NCBI GenBank assembly: GCA_002409325.1 | Contig: DHUU01000018.1 | Span: forward strand, 62,001-126,000 | Reading direction: 5' to 3' | DNA: 64,000 nucleotides | Source: Bacteroidales bacterium UBA5226 | GTDB lineage: Bacteria > Bacteroidota > Bacteroidia > Bacteroidales > UBA932 | Shown: positions 49,598-57,523 of the stretch, piece after piece | Layout: the number at the start of each line of letters is the position of its first letter | How positions within the stretch are numbered: the stretch's first letter is position 1 | Notes under the pieces: model-generated | The model's database searches: none | Seen by the model: only the letters and a program-made list of their open reading frames with translations | Told to the model about the DNA's origin: nothing | Translations under genes and position numbers: made by a program

Positions 49598-50302
49598 ATG
49601 AAGTATTCTTCCATACTGCTCAAATTAAGCGGAGAAAGTCTCGGGGGCAAAGAAGGCAGGGGCCTGGATCCTCAGGTTCTGGAAACCTATGCCCGGGAGA
49701 TCAAGCCCCTGGCAGAAGCGGGCATACGCATTGCCATTGTCGTGGGTGGCGGTAATATTTTCCGGGGATTGCAGGGAGCCCTCAGCGGGCACGACCGTGT
49801 CCACGGGGACCAGATGGGTATGCTGGCCACCACCATCAACAGCATAGCCCTGGCAGATGCCTTGCAGGCCCTGGATTTGAAGGCTATGGTCTATACAGCT
49901 ACGCCCATGCGTCCCATTGCAAGGTATTATCATCGCGATGAAGTATTGCGTAAAATGGAAAAAGGATTCATTGTCCTGCTTTCCGGCGGGACGGGAAACC
50001 CTTTTTTCACGACCGATTCGGCGGCTGCCCTGCGCGCCGTGGAACTGGGGGTGGATGCCGTACTCAAGGGAACCCGTGTAGACGGCGTATACAGCGATGA
50101 CCCGGAAAAGAATCCCCACGCTACCCGGTACGACACGCTGACTTTTGACCAGGTGTTGCAGAAGAACCTGCGGATCATGGATATGACTGCCTTTACCCTG
50201 TGCCGGGAAAACAACATGCCCATTGTGGTGTTTGACATGAACGCCAAGGGGAATCTGCAAAAAGTAGTTAACGGGCAAATCACAGGAACCATTGTAAAAT
50301 AA
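49598..50302 (+). CDS. pyrH: UMP kinase
   Basis: The protein has 234 residues and phosphorylates UMP to UDP in pyrimidine synthesis. The amino-acid-kinase fold shows LLKLSGESLGGKEG, VVGGGNIFRG, GDQMGMLATTINSIAL and GGTGNPFFTTDSAAALRAVELG. Bacterial PyrH is hexameric and unrelated to eukaryotic UMP/CMP kinase. It is followed by frr after 8 bp, a widely conserved pair. Confidence 0.97.
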   Translation: MKYSSILLKLSGESLGGKEGRGLDPQVLETYAREIKPLAEAGIRIAIVVGGGNIFRGLQGALSGHDRVHGDQMGMLATTINSIALADALQALDLKAMVYTATPMRPIARYYHRDEVLRKMEKGFIVLLSGGTGNPFFTTDSAAALRAVELGVDAVLKGTRVDGVYSDDPEKNPHATRYDTLTFDQVLQKNLRIMDMTAFTLCRENNMPIVVFDMNAKGNLQKVVNGQITGTIVK

Positions 50303-50310
50303 GATACACT

Positions 50311-50877
50311 ATGGAATTGAGCGATGCAAAAAAAGTATTGGAACAGGCAAATGGAAAGATGCATAAAGCCGTAGAGTTCCTCGAGAATGAGCTGGCTGCA
50401 TACCGTGTAGGGAAGGCCAATCCCGCCGTTTTTTCGGGAGTCCATATTGAATACTACGGGACCCCCACCCCCCTGGCCCAAGTGGCCAGTATCTCTGTCC
50501 CGGACGCTCGTACCATGATCATTCAGCCATGGGACAGAAGCCTGATATCAGCCATTGAGAAAGCCATCATGGTTGCCAATCTGGGATTTACACCACAAAA
50601 CAACGGAGAGATAATCCGCATAATGGTTCCCCCGCTGACCGAAGAACGGCGCCGCGAACTGGTTAAGAAAGCCAGGGCCGAGGGGGAAAACGCCCGCATC
50701 AGCATCCGCAATGCCCGCCGGGACGGAGTGGATCTGCTAAAAAAATATCAGAAAGACGGTTTGTCCGAAGACATAGTTAAAGACACCGAGATTCTGATAC
50801 AAAAGGAAGTGGACGCTTTTTCCAAAATTGTGGAAGAAGTCCTGGCAACTAAGGAAAAAGAGATTATGACGGTCTGA
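50311..50877 (+). CDS. frr: Ribosome recycling factor
   Basis: The protein has 188 residues and splits post-termination ribosomes together with EF-G. The three-helix-bundle motifs YRVGKANPAVFSGVHIEYYGTPTPLAQVASI and NARRDGVDLLKKYQKDGLSED are present. It is co-transcribed with pyrH. The 3' end overlaps the convergent pgk by 14 bp. Confidence 0.97.
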   Translation: MELSDAKKVLEQANGKMHKAVEFLENELAAYRVGKANPAVFSGVHIEYYGTPTPLAQVASISVPDARTMIIQPWDRSLISAIEKAIMVANLGFTPQNNGEIIRIMVPPLTEERRRELVKKARAEGENARISIRNARRDGVDLLKKYQKDGLSEDIVKDTEILIQKEVDAFSKIVEEVLATKEKEIMTV

Positions 50878-52132
50878 TGGCGCCTATGGCCCGGATCCCT
50901 GGCAGTTCTTTGCCTTCAAGGTATTCCAGCATGGCACCGCCTCCTGTTGAAACATAACTCACTTTGTCTGCATAGCCCATCTGGGTGACTGCAGCCACCG
51001 AATCCCCGCCACCTACCAGCGAGAAGGACCCGTTGCGTGTGGCTTCTGCTACAAATTCCACCAATTGTAATGTGCCGTTGGCAAAAGCGGGCATTTCAAA
51101 AACGCCGGCAGGCCCGTTCCAGAGAATGGTTTTGGAATTCAGGATGATTTCTTTCCAGTGCTCCAGGGCTACCGGGCCGGTATCCATTCCGAACCATCCG
51201 GCCGGGATCTGGTCTATGGGACAAACGGCTGTTTGGGCATTGTTGTCAAAAGCCGAGGCAGCCACCACATCCTGTGGCAGGTAAATCTTTACTCCTTTTT
51301 CTGCAGCTTTCTTAAGGATATCAAGGGCCAGAGGCATCTGGTCGTCTTCGCACAGGGAATTGCCTATGCTGCCACCTTTGGCTTTGATGAAGGTGAAACC
51401 CATGGCCCCACAAATGATCATGTTGTCTGCCAGATCCATCAGGTGTTCAATAACCGCAATCTTGCCCGAGATTTTGGCCCCTCCCAGGATGGCGGTCAGG
51501 GGGCGTTCGGGAGCGCCCAGCACTTTGTCAAGGGCGCGGATCTCGGCCTCCATCAGGTAACCAAACATTTTGTCATTGGGAAAATAATTGGCAATCAGGG
51601 CCGTGGAAGCGTGTGCCCGGTGGGCAGTGCCAAAGGCATCGTTGATGTAGCAATCGGCATAGGAGGCCAGGGTGGAGGTGAATTTTTTCTGGCTCTCTTT
51701 GATGGCTGTTTTAGCCGCTTTCTTTTCTTCTTCGGGGGCATCTTCTGCCAGATTGCGGGGTTTTCCCTCTTCCTCGGCGTAAAAACGGAGGTTTTCCAGC
51801 AACAGGACTTGTCCCGGTTTCAGGGCGGCGGCCATTTCTGAGGCTTGGCGGCCCATGCAGTCGGGAGCGAAAAGCACGGGAGAGCCCAGTAGTGTTTGAA
51901 TCTGGGACAGGATATGCCTCAGAGAAAATTTATCTTCGGCTTTCTTAGGACGTCCCAGGTGGGACATCAGGATTAGCGACCCGCCCCCTTCAAGCACCTT
52001 TTTCAGGGTCGGGATGGCAGCCCGGATGCGGGTGTTGTCTGTAACCTGAAAATCTGCGTTCAGGGGCACGTTGAAATCAACGCGTACAATGGCGCGTTTG
52101 CCTAAAAAGTTGTAGGTGCTTATGTTTTCCAT
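50864..52132 (-). CDS. pgk: Phosphoglycerate kinase
   Basis: The protein has 422 residues and makes ATP from 1,3-bisphosphoglycerate in glycolysis. The motifs RVDFNVPLN, LMSHLGRP, GGAKISGKIAVIEHLMD, and SLVGGGDSVAAVTQMGYADKVSYVSTGGGAMLEYLEG cover both nucleotide and phosphoglycerate sites. It is monocistronic, convergent to frr and divergent from the methyltransferase gene. Confidence 0.97.
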   Translation of the reverse strand: MENISTYNFLGKRAIVRVDFNVPLNADFQVTDNTRIRAAIPTLKKVLEGGGSLILMSHLGRPKKAEDKFSLRHILSQIQTLLGSPVLFAPDCMGRQASEMAAALKPGQVLLLENLRFYAEEEGKPRNLAEDAPEEEKKAAKTAIKESQKKFTSTLASYADCYINDAFGTAHRAHASTALIANYFPNDKMFGYLMEAEIRALDKVLGAPERPLTAILGGAKISGKIAVIEHLMDLADNMIICGAMGFTFIKAKGGSIGNSLCEDDQMPLALDILKKAAEKGVKIYLPQDVVAASAFDNNAQTAVCPIDQIPAGWFGMDTGPVALEHWKEIILNSKTILWNGPAGVFEMPAFANGTLQLVEFVAEATRNGSFSLVGGGDSVAAVTQMGYADKVSYVSTGGGAMLEYLEGKELPGIRAIGAIRPS

Positions 52133-52155
52133 TTCTTCGGGTGAATTAAGTGGTG

Positions 52156-52163
52156 CAAAGATA
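52156..52163 (-). promoter_or_regulatory. -7 box TATCTTTG of pgk
   Basis: It is a perfect TAnnTTTG match, 23 nt before the ATG at 52132. It is back-to-back with 52173-52180 (only 9 bp between). Confidence 0.6.
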
Positions 52164-52172
52164 CAATTTTTA

Positions 52173-52180
52173 TATCTTTA
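52173..52180 (+). promoter_or_regulatory. -7 box TATCTTTA of the methyltransferase gene
   Basis: It is one mismatch from TAnnTTTG and ends 4 nt before the ATG at 52185. A leaderless transcript is expected. Confidence 0.45.
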
Positions 52181-52184
52181 CCCT

Positions 52185-53081
52185 ATGCAACTATTATGCC
52201 CTGTGTCCTGGCCTGATTACCGGCTGGTGGATTGCGGAAATCAGGAGAAACTGGAGCAGTTCGGTCCATATATTATGATAAGGCCCGAGCCCAAGGCTTT
52301 GTGGGGTAAGTCCCTTTCCGACGAACAATGGATGAGCCGGGCCCACCTGCGTTTTGTACAGGGAGCCGGATTTGGCAAAGCGGGAAAAGAAGACAGCGGC
52401 ACCTGGGAAAAGCTCAAACAGGTACCTGACCGGTGGATTATCGGATACAGGAAACTTTTCCGGTTACGCCTGGGATTGACTGCCTTCAAGCACGTTGGGG
52501 TTTTTCCCGAGCAGGCACCAAATTGGGATTATATAAACCAAAGGGTGCAGAAGATAAGGGAAAATGCCCCGCTGTCTGTTCCTAAAGTACTCAATCTGTT
52601 TGCCTATACCGGGGCCGCGTCGTTGGCAGCCCGCGCAGCCGGGGCACAAGTGGTCCATCTGGATGCAGTGCGGCAGGTGATCACCTGGGGTCGTGAAAAC
52701 ATGGAATTGAGCGGCATGGAGGGGATCCGCTGGATCCTGGAAGATGCCTTCCGGTTTGTCAAAAGGGAAGTGCGCCGGGGCAACACCTACCAGGGGCTGA
52801 TTCTGGATCCGCCTGCCTACGGGCACGGGCCCGGGGGGGAAAGATGGAAACTGGACGACTGCCTTTATTCCCTGTTACAGGAATGTGCGCATATTCTGGC
52901 CGGGGAAAACGCTTTTATGGTGTTGAACTTGTATTCCAACGGCTATTCGGCACTATTGGCCGACACCCTTGCCAGGGCCTGTTTTCCTGCCAACGGGAAT
53001 TATACCTTCGGGGAATTGTACCTTAAGGACGATTATGGAAAGCGCCTTCCCCTGAGTGTTTTTTCAAGAATTGACTTATAA
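52185..53081 (+). CDS. Class I SAM-dependent methyltransferase (rRNA large-subunit type)
   Basis: The protein has 298 residues. The N-terminal region (PDYRLVDCGNQEKLEQFGPYIMIRPEPKALW) precedes a Rossmann domain with VLNLFAYTGAASLAARAAGAQVVHLDAV (motif I) and LILDPPAYGHGPG (motif IV). The combination resembles RlmI/RlmK-type 23S rRNA cytosine methyltransferases without their full PUA domain; the target base is unknown. I chose the ATG at 52185 over 52116, because the upstream part crosses the divergent promoters and is non-homologous. lgt follows after 23 bp. Confidence 0.86.
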   Translation: MQLLCPVSWPDYRLVDCGNQEKLEQFGPYIMIRPEPKALWGKSLSDEQWMSRAHLRFVQGAGFGKAGKEDSGTWEKLKQVPDRWIIGYRKLFRLRLGLTAFKHVGVFPEQAPNWDYINQRVQKIRENAPLSVPKVLNLFAYTGAASLAARAAGAQVVHLDAVRQVITWGRENMELSGMEGIRWILEDAFRFVKREVRRGNTYQGLILDPPAYGHGPGGERWKLDDCLYSLLQECAHILAGENAFMVLNLYSNGYSALLADTLARACFPANGNYTFGELYLKDDYGKRLPLSVFSRIDL

Positions 53082-53104
53082 ACAGATTTTAAAAAAATAC
53101 AGCT

Positions 53105-53992
53105 ATGAACCTGCTGGCCGTTTACTGGGATGTGGATCCCGTTATTTTTTCCATCTGGAAAATAGATATCCGCTATTACAGTTTGTTTTTCATTATTGCC
53201 TTTGCCATTGGGTATTACATTTTCAAAGGCTTCTTCCAAAGGGAAGGGGTCCCGCTCAAACTGCTGGATCCCCTGCTCTACACGCTCATTATAGGGACAC
53301 TGGTGGGTGCGCGCCTGGGGCATTGCCTCTTTTATCAGCCAGACTATTACCTGGCCAATCCCTTAGAAATCCTATATGTGTGGGAAGGCGGCCTTGCCTC
53401 GCACGGCGGGGCCATAGCCCTGCTTCTGGCCATGTGGTGGTTTGCCCGCCATTATGGAAGAAAACATCATTTCAGTTTCCTCTGGATCATGGACCGTCTG
53501 GGTATTGCCACAGCCCTGGCAGGTTTTTTTATCCGTATGGGAAATCTCATGAATTCAGAAATATACGGGAATGAAACCACCTTGCCGTGGGGTTTTGTTT
53601 TCCTGCGCAACGGAGAGGTCGTTCCCAAACATCCCACGCAGCTGTACGAAGCCCTGTCCTACCTGTTCCTGTTTGTACTGTTGCTGGTCCTGTACCGCAA
53701 AAAACTCCACAGGCTCAAAGAAGGGACCCTTTTTGGCTTGTTCCTGCTGGTGCTCTTTGCCGCGCGCTTCTTTATTGAATATATCAAGCAACCCCAGGTG
53801 GCCTTTGAAGAAACCATGGCCCTGAATATGGGACAACTTCTGAGTATTCCTTTTATCTTTGCAGGCGCCATCCTGATGCTCTACAGCATCATGAAGGGTA
53901 TACCGGCCATGCGTATAGACCCGGCAGAAAAATTTCAGGAGAAAAAACAGGAGAAAAAACCCCCGCTCAGCAGTACCCGCGGCACCTATTGA
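53105..53992 (+). CDS. lgt: Prolipoprotein diacylglyceryl transferase
   Basis: This 295-residue inner-membrane enzyme adds diacylglycerol to the lipobox cysteine of prolipoproteins, here serving the many lipoproteins in the window. The motifs LVGARLGHCLFY, GGLASHGGAIA, GFFIRMGNLMNSEIYG (Lgt signature) and HPTQLYEAL are present, with seven helices. A charged tail (EKFQEKKQEKKPP) follows the last helix. It lies 16 bp upstream of smpB. Confidence 0.96.
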   Translation: MNLLAVYWDVDPVIFSIWKIDIRYYSLFFIIAFAIGYYIFKGFFQREGVPLKLLDPLLYTLIIGTLVGARLGHCLFYQPDYYLANPLEILYVWEGGLASHGGAIALLLAMWWFARHYGRKHHFSFLWIMDRLGIATALAGFFIRMGNLMNSEIYGNETTLPWGFVFLRNGEVVPKHPTQLYEALSYLFLFVLLLVLYRKKLHRLKEGTLFGLFLLVLFAARFFIEYIKQPQVAFEETMALNMGQLLSIPFIFAGAILMLYSIMKGIPAMRIDPAEKFQEKKQEKKPPLSSTRGTY

Positions 53993-54008
53993 TCCATTGT
54001 ACACCATT

Positions 54009-54500
54009 ATGCCAAAAGCAAAATCCCAGGTTGTAATCAAAAACAAGCGTGTCTCTTTTGAATACGAATTCATAGACACGTATACGGCCGGGATTGTTCT
54101 GACCGGGACAGAAATTAAGTCCATCCGCGCGGGAAAGGCCTCGCTGGTAGATTCTTATTGTTATTTTTCAGGGAGGGAGTTGTTTGTAAAAAACATGAAC
54201 ATCGCCGATTACTGGTGGGGTTCATTCAACAAACATGATCCCAGGCGGGACCGGAAACTTCTTCTCACACGGCACGAACTGAACAAACTGTACAGGGCCA
54301 CGCGGGAAAAAGGCCTGACCATAGTGGTGACCAAACTATTCATAGCCGACAACGGCTATGCCAAACTCAACATCGCACTGGCCCGCGGGAAAAAGGAGTA
54401 CGACAAACGCGAATCCATCCGGGAGAAGGATCAGCGCAGGGACTCGGACCGGGTTTTAGTCGGCCGATCCGGGATACGGGACAAAAAAGGCCAGGGCTAA
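54009..54500 (+). CDS. smpB: SsrA (tmRNA)-binding protein
   Basis: The protein has 163 residues and delivers tmRNA to stalled ribosomes for trans-translation. VIKNKRVSFEYEFIDTYTAGIVLTGTEIKSIRAG, LFVKNMNIADY, HDPRRDRKLLLTRHEL and a basic tail (KKEYDKRESIREKDQRRDSDR) are diagnostic. I chose the ATG at 54009 (MPKAKSQVVIK) over an in-frame TTG at 53997. The tail is about 15 residues longer than usual, and its last 45 nt are antisense to the small gene at 54456-54629. The ssrA RNA gene is not in the window. Confidence 0.95.
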   Translation: MPKAKSQVVIKNKRVSFEYEFIDTYTAGIVLTGTEIKSIRAGKASLVDSYCYFSGRELFVKNMNIADYWWGSFNKHDPRRDRKLLLTRHELNKLYRATREKGLTIVVTKLFIADNGYAKLNIALARGKKEYDKRESIREKDQRRDSDRVLVGRSGIRDKKGQG

Positions 54501-54629
54501 TATGCCCAGTATTATAACCAGCGAAATGATCAGAGGCCATAATATGCCCATAGATCCGAGTGCAGACCAGAGCCCGTTATCAAGGTAATCCAGGTACCAC
54601 TCTCCGGGTGTTGAAAGGGGGAAAATCAT
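54456..54629 (-). CDS. 57-residue single-pass membrane protein
   Basis: The small ORF has an ATG at 54629 and a TAA at 54456-54458. The protein (MIFPLSTPGEWYLDYLD...) has one strong hydrophobic helix (LWPLIISLVIILGILALAFFV, about 31-51) and no Lys or Arg. It lies 33 bp after the gcvP stop codon on the same strand and overlaps the convergent smpB by 45 bp, filling what would otherwise be an empty gap. I do not recognise a family. Whether it is expressed is unproven. Confidence 0.5.
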   Translation of the reverse strand: MIFPLSTPGEWYLDYLDNGLWSALGSMGILWPLIISLVIILGILALAFFVPYPGSAD

Positions 54630-54662
54630 TTTCTTGTGTATTTTTTAAGTATAGATACAATT

Positions 54663-57503
54663 TTAGCGGATAATGTTGCAACAGACAAGGTTTCTGTCAC
54701 CATAGCCGTTGTCAACCCGTGTTACCACCGGCCAGAATTTATGCATCACAATCCAGGGCAGGGGGTAGGCAGCTTTCTGGCGTGCATAGGGGTGTGTCCA
54801 GTTGTCCGAGCAGACTTCCAGGGCGGTGTGTGGGGCGTTTTTCAGCAGGTTGTCTTCTGCCGTACCGCAGGAATTGTCCCCGCCAGCCAGGCTTTTGCAC
54901 TCTTCCAGGATGACCGTCATGGCCTGGGCAAAACGGTCCAGTTCGTCTTTTGATTCACTTTCTGTAGGTTCAATCATGAGCGTTTCATGTACGGGAAACG
55001 AGAGGGTGGGTGCATGAAAACCGTAATCCATCAGGCGCTTGGCCACGTCGGTGGCATCCACGCCGTATGTTTTGGAAAAATGACGCAGGTCAATGATGCA
55101 CTCATGGGCTACGTAACCATAACTGCCGGTATAGAGGGTGGCGTAATGCGGTGCCAGGATGCGGGACAGGTAGTTGGCATTGAGGATGGCCACTTCCGAG
55201 GCACGGCGCAGGCCATCCTGCCCAAGCATTTTGATATATCCGTAGGTGATGGGAAGCAGCAGGGGACTTCCGTAGGGAGAGGCTGCCACCGAATGACCGC
55301 CACCGCATGCCACCAGGGGATTGCCCGGAAGGTACGGGGCCAGTTCTTTGGTACAGCATATGGGACCTACTCCGGGACCTCCTCCGCCATGCGGCATGGC
55401 AAAGGTTTTGTGGAGGTTCAGGTGACATATATCGGCCCCTACCATGCCGGGATTTGTAATCCCTACCTGGGCATTCATATTGGCCCCGTCTATGTATACC
55501 AACCCGCCGTTCTGATGCACTATGCAGCTTATCTGACAGATGGCCGATTCAAAAACCCCGTGGGTGGAGGGGTAGGTGATCATCATGCACGAGAGGTGAT
55601 CGCGGTGTTCCTGCGCTTTTTGGCGCAACTCTTCCACGTCTATATTTCCTTGCTCATCACATCCCACGATCACGATTTCCAGGCCGGCCATGGCGGCGCT
55701 TGCCGGATTGGTTCCGTGGGCAGAAGAGGGAATGAGCGCAATGTTTCTGTGTTCTTCTCCCTTTGCCCGCTGATAGGCACGGATGACCATAAGGCCTGCA
55801 TATTCCCCGGAAGCACCGGAGTTGGGTTGCAATGAGCAGGCATCCAGCCCTGTAATGACGGAAAGCTGATGTTCCAGTTCCCGGATCAGCTGCAGGTATC
55901 CTTCTACCTGCCAGTCAGGGGCAAAAGGATGAATGGATGTCCATTCGCTCTGGCTTAAAGGCATCATTTCCGCAGCCGCATTTAGTTTCATGGTACAGGA
56001 GCCCAGCGGGATCATGGAGTGGGCCAGTGAAATATCCCGTGTTTCCAGAGTCTTGATATAACGCATCATCTGCGTTTCTGAATGGTAGGTGTTGAATACC
56101 GGCTCTTCAAGCACCGGGGATGTCCTTTCCATAAAGGAAGGGATTTCCGGCCATACAGTTTTCGCTTCCAGGGGAACATTGAATATAGCCAGGACCTTTT
56201 CCAGTTCCCGATCATTGGTAAGCTCGTCAAAAGAGATCCTGACGCTTTGCGGGTCTGGATAAAAGAAGTTAATTTTCAAGGCTTCTGCATTGGTGCGGAG
56301 GCGCGCTGCGTCCACCCCGGTAAGCTCTATGGTGTCAAAAAAGTGTCTGTGTTTTACAGTAAATCCATTTTTGGCCAGGATCCCGGCTGCTGCGTGGGCG
56401 TAATGCCGGCCGTTGCCGGCTATCTGCCGGATGCCTTTGCTGCCGTGGTATACGGCATACATTCCGGCCATGGTGGCCATCAGGGCGGTTGCTGTACAGA
56501 TGTTGGATGTGGCGCGTTCCCGTTTGATGTGTTGTTCGCGTGTTTGCAGGGCCAGGCGGTATGCCGGGTTGCCCAACCTGTCCACAGACAGGCCCACAAT
56601 GCGTCCCGGAATGTTGCGCCGGTATTTGTCGGAACAGGCCAGGTATCCGGTTGTGGGGCCACCGAATCCCATAGGCAATCCAAATCGTTGCGCACTGCCG
56701 GCGGCTATATCGGCGCCCCAGGCGGCCGGTTCCTTTAACAAGGCCAGGGACAAAAGGTCGCAAACGGCGGTTACAAGCAGTTCCCTTTCATGCGCCAGCC
56801 GGCACAAAGCACTGTGATCACACAATTGCCCGTCTGACCCCGGGTATTGTACCATTACCCCGAACAAACGTGGTCCGTATTGGTCAAACACAGGGTTCAA
56901 CTCCCCGGTCAGGTTTTCTGTTACAATCTCAATCCCAAGGCCCAGGGCCCTGGTTTCCATTACAGCAAGCGTCTGGGGGAAGATATTTTTGTCTGCCAGG
57001 ATCATATTGCGGCCTTCTTTGATAAAGGTCCGGGAACGAAGTTCCAGCATCATGCGCATGGCCTCTGCAGCGGCGGTGGCTTCGTCCAGGAGCGAGCTGT
57101 TGGCCAGGTTGAATCCGGTGAGGCTGCACACCATGGTCTGGAAATTGAACAAGGCTTCCAGGCGTCCCTGCGAAATCTCGGCCTGGTAAGGGGTATAGGA
57201 GGTGTACCACCCGGGATTTTCGAAGATGTTTCTCAGAATCACTGCAGGCGAATCGGTCCCGTAATATCCCATGCCAATGAGGGAACGGAAAGGCAGGTTT
57301 TTGGATGCCATCTTTTTCAGGTGTTGGGCGAAACCATATTCGCTCATGCCTTTTTCCAGGGGCAGCGGGTCCTTCATCCGAATCTGAGCCGGAACTGTCT
57401 TGTCTATGAGTTCATCCATGGATTCAACCCCAATTAAGCGGAGCATCTCCTTCTCCTGTTCAGGCCGGGGGCCGTTGTGTCTTTCTGTAAATGATAGTGC
57501 CAT
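54663..57503 (-). CDS. gcvP: Glycine dehydrogenase (decarboxylating), P-protein, single-chain
   Basis: This 946-residue PLP enzyme of the glycine cleavage system decarboxylates glycine and passes the aminomethyl group to lipoylated GcvH. The PLP lysine lies in HLNLHKTFAMPHGGGGPGVGPI, and the N-terminal half starts FTERHNGPRPEQEKEML. Length and order fit the fused (alpha2) form. I chose the ATG at 57503, since the longer frame to 57581 intrudes on rodA. gcvT and gcvH are not in the window. It follows rodA after 20 bp and may be part of the elongasome transcript. Confidence 0.96.
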   Translation of the reverse strand: MALSFTERHNGPRPEQEKEMLRLIGVESMDELIDKTVPAQIRMKDPLPLEKGMSEYGFAQHLKKMASKNLPFRSLIGMGYYGTDSPAVILRNIFENPGWYTSYTPYQAEISQGRLEALFNFQTMVCSLTGFNLANSSLLDEATAAAEAMRMMLELRSRTFIKEGRNMILADKNIFPQTLAVMETRALGLGIEIVTENLTGELNPVFDQYGPRLFGVMVQYPGSDGQLCDHSALCRLAHERELLVTAVCDLLSLALLKEPAAWGADIAAGSAQRFGLPMGFGGPTTGYLACSDKYRRNIPGRIVGLSVDRLGNPAYRLALQTREQHIKRERATSNICTATALMATMAGMYAVYHGSKGIRQIAGNGRHYAHAAAGILAKNGFTVKHRHFFDTIELTGVDAARLRTNAEALKINFFYPDPQSVRISFDELTNDRELEKVLAIFNVPLEAKTVWPEIPSFMERTSPVLEEPVFNTYHSETQMMRYIKTLETRDISLAHSMIPLGSCTMKLNAAAEMMPLSQSEWTSIHPFAPDWQVEGYLQLIRELEHQLSVITGLDACSLQPNSGASGEYAGLMVIRAYQRAKGEEHRNIALIPSSAHGTNPASAAMAGLEIVIVGCDEQGNIDVEELRQKAQEHRDHLSCMMITYPSTHGVFESAICQISCIVHQNGGLVYIDGANMNAQVGITNPGMVGADICHLNLHKTFAMPHGGGGPGVGPICCTKELAPYLPGNPLVACGGGHSVAASPYGSPLLLPITYGYIKMLGQDGLRRASEVAILNANYLSRILAPHYATLYTGSYGYVAHECIIDLRHFSKTYGVDATDVAKRLMDYGFHAPTLSFPVHETLMIEPTESESKDELDRFAQAMTVILEECKSLAGGDNSCGTAEDNLLKNAPHTALEVCSDNWTHPYARQKAAYPLPWIVMHKFWPVVTRVDNGYGDRNLVCCNIIR

Positions 57504-57523
57504 ATGTGGTGTTATTTTTTTGA

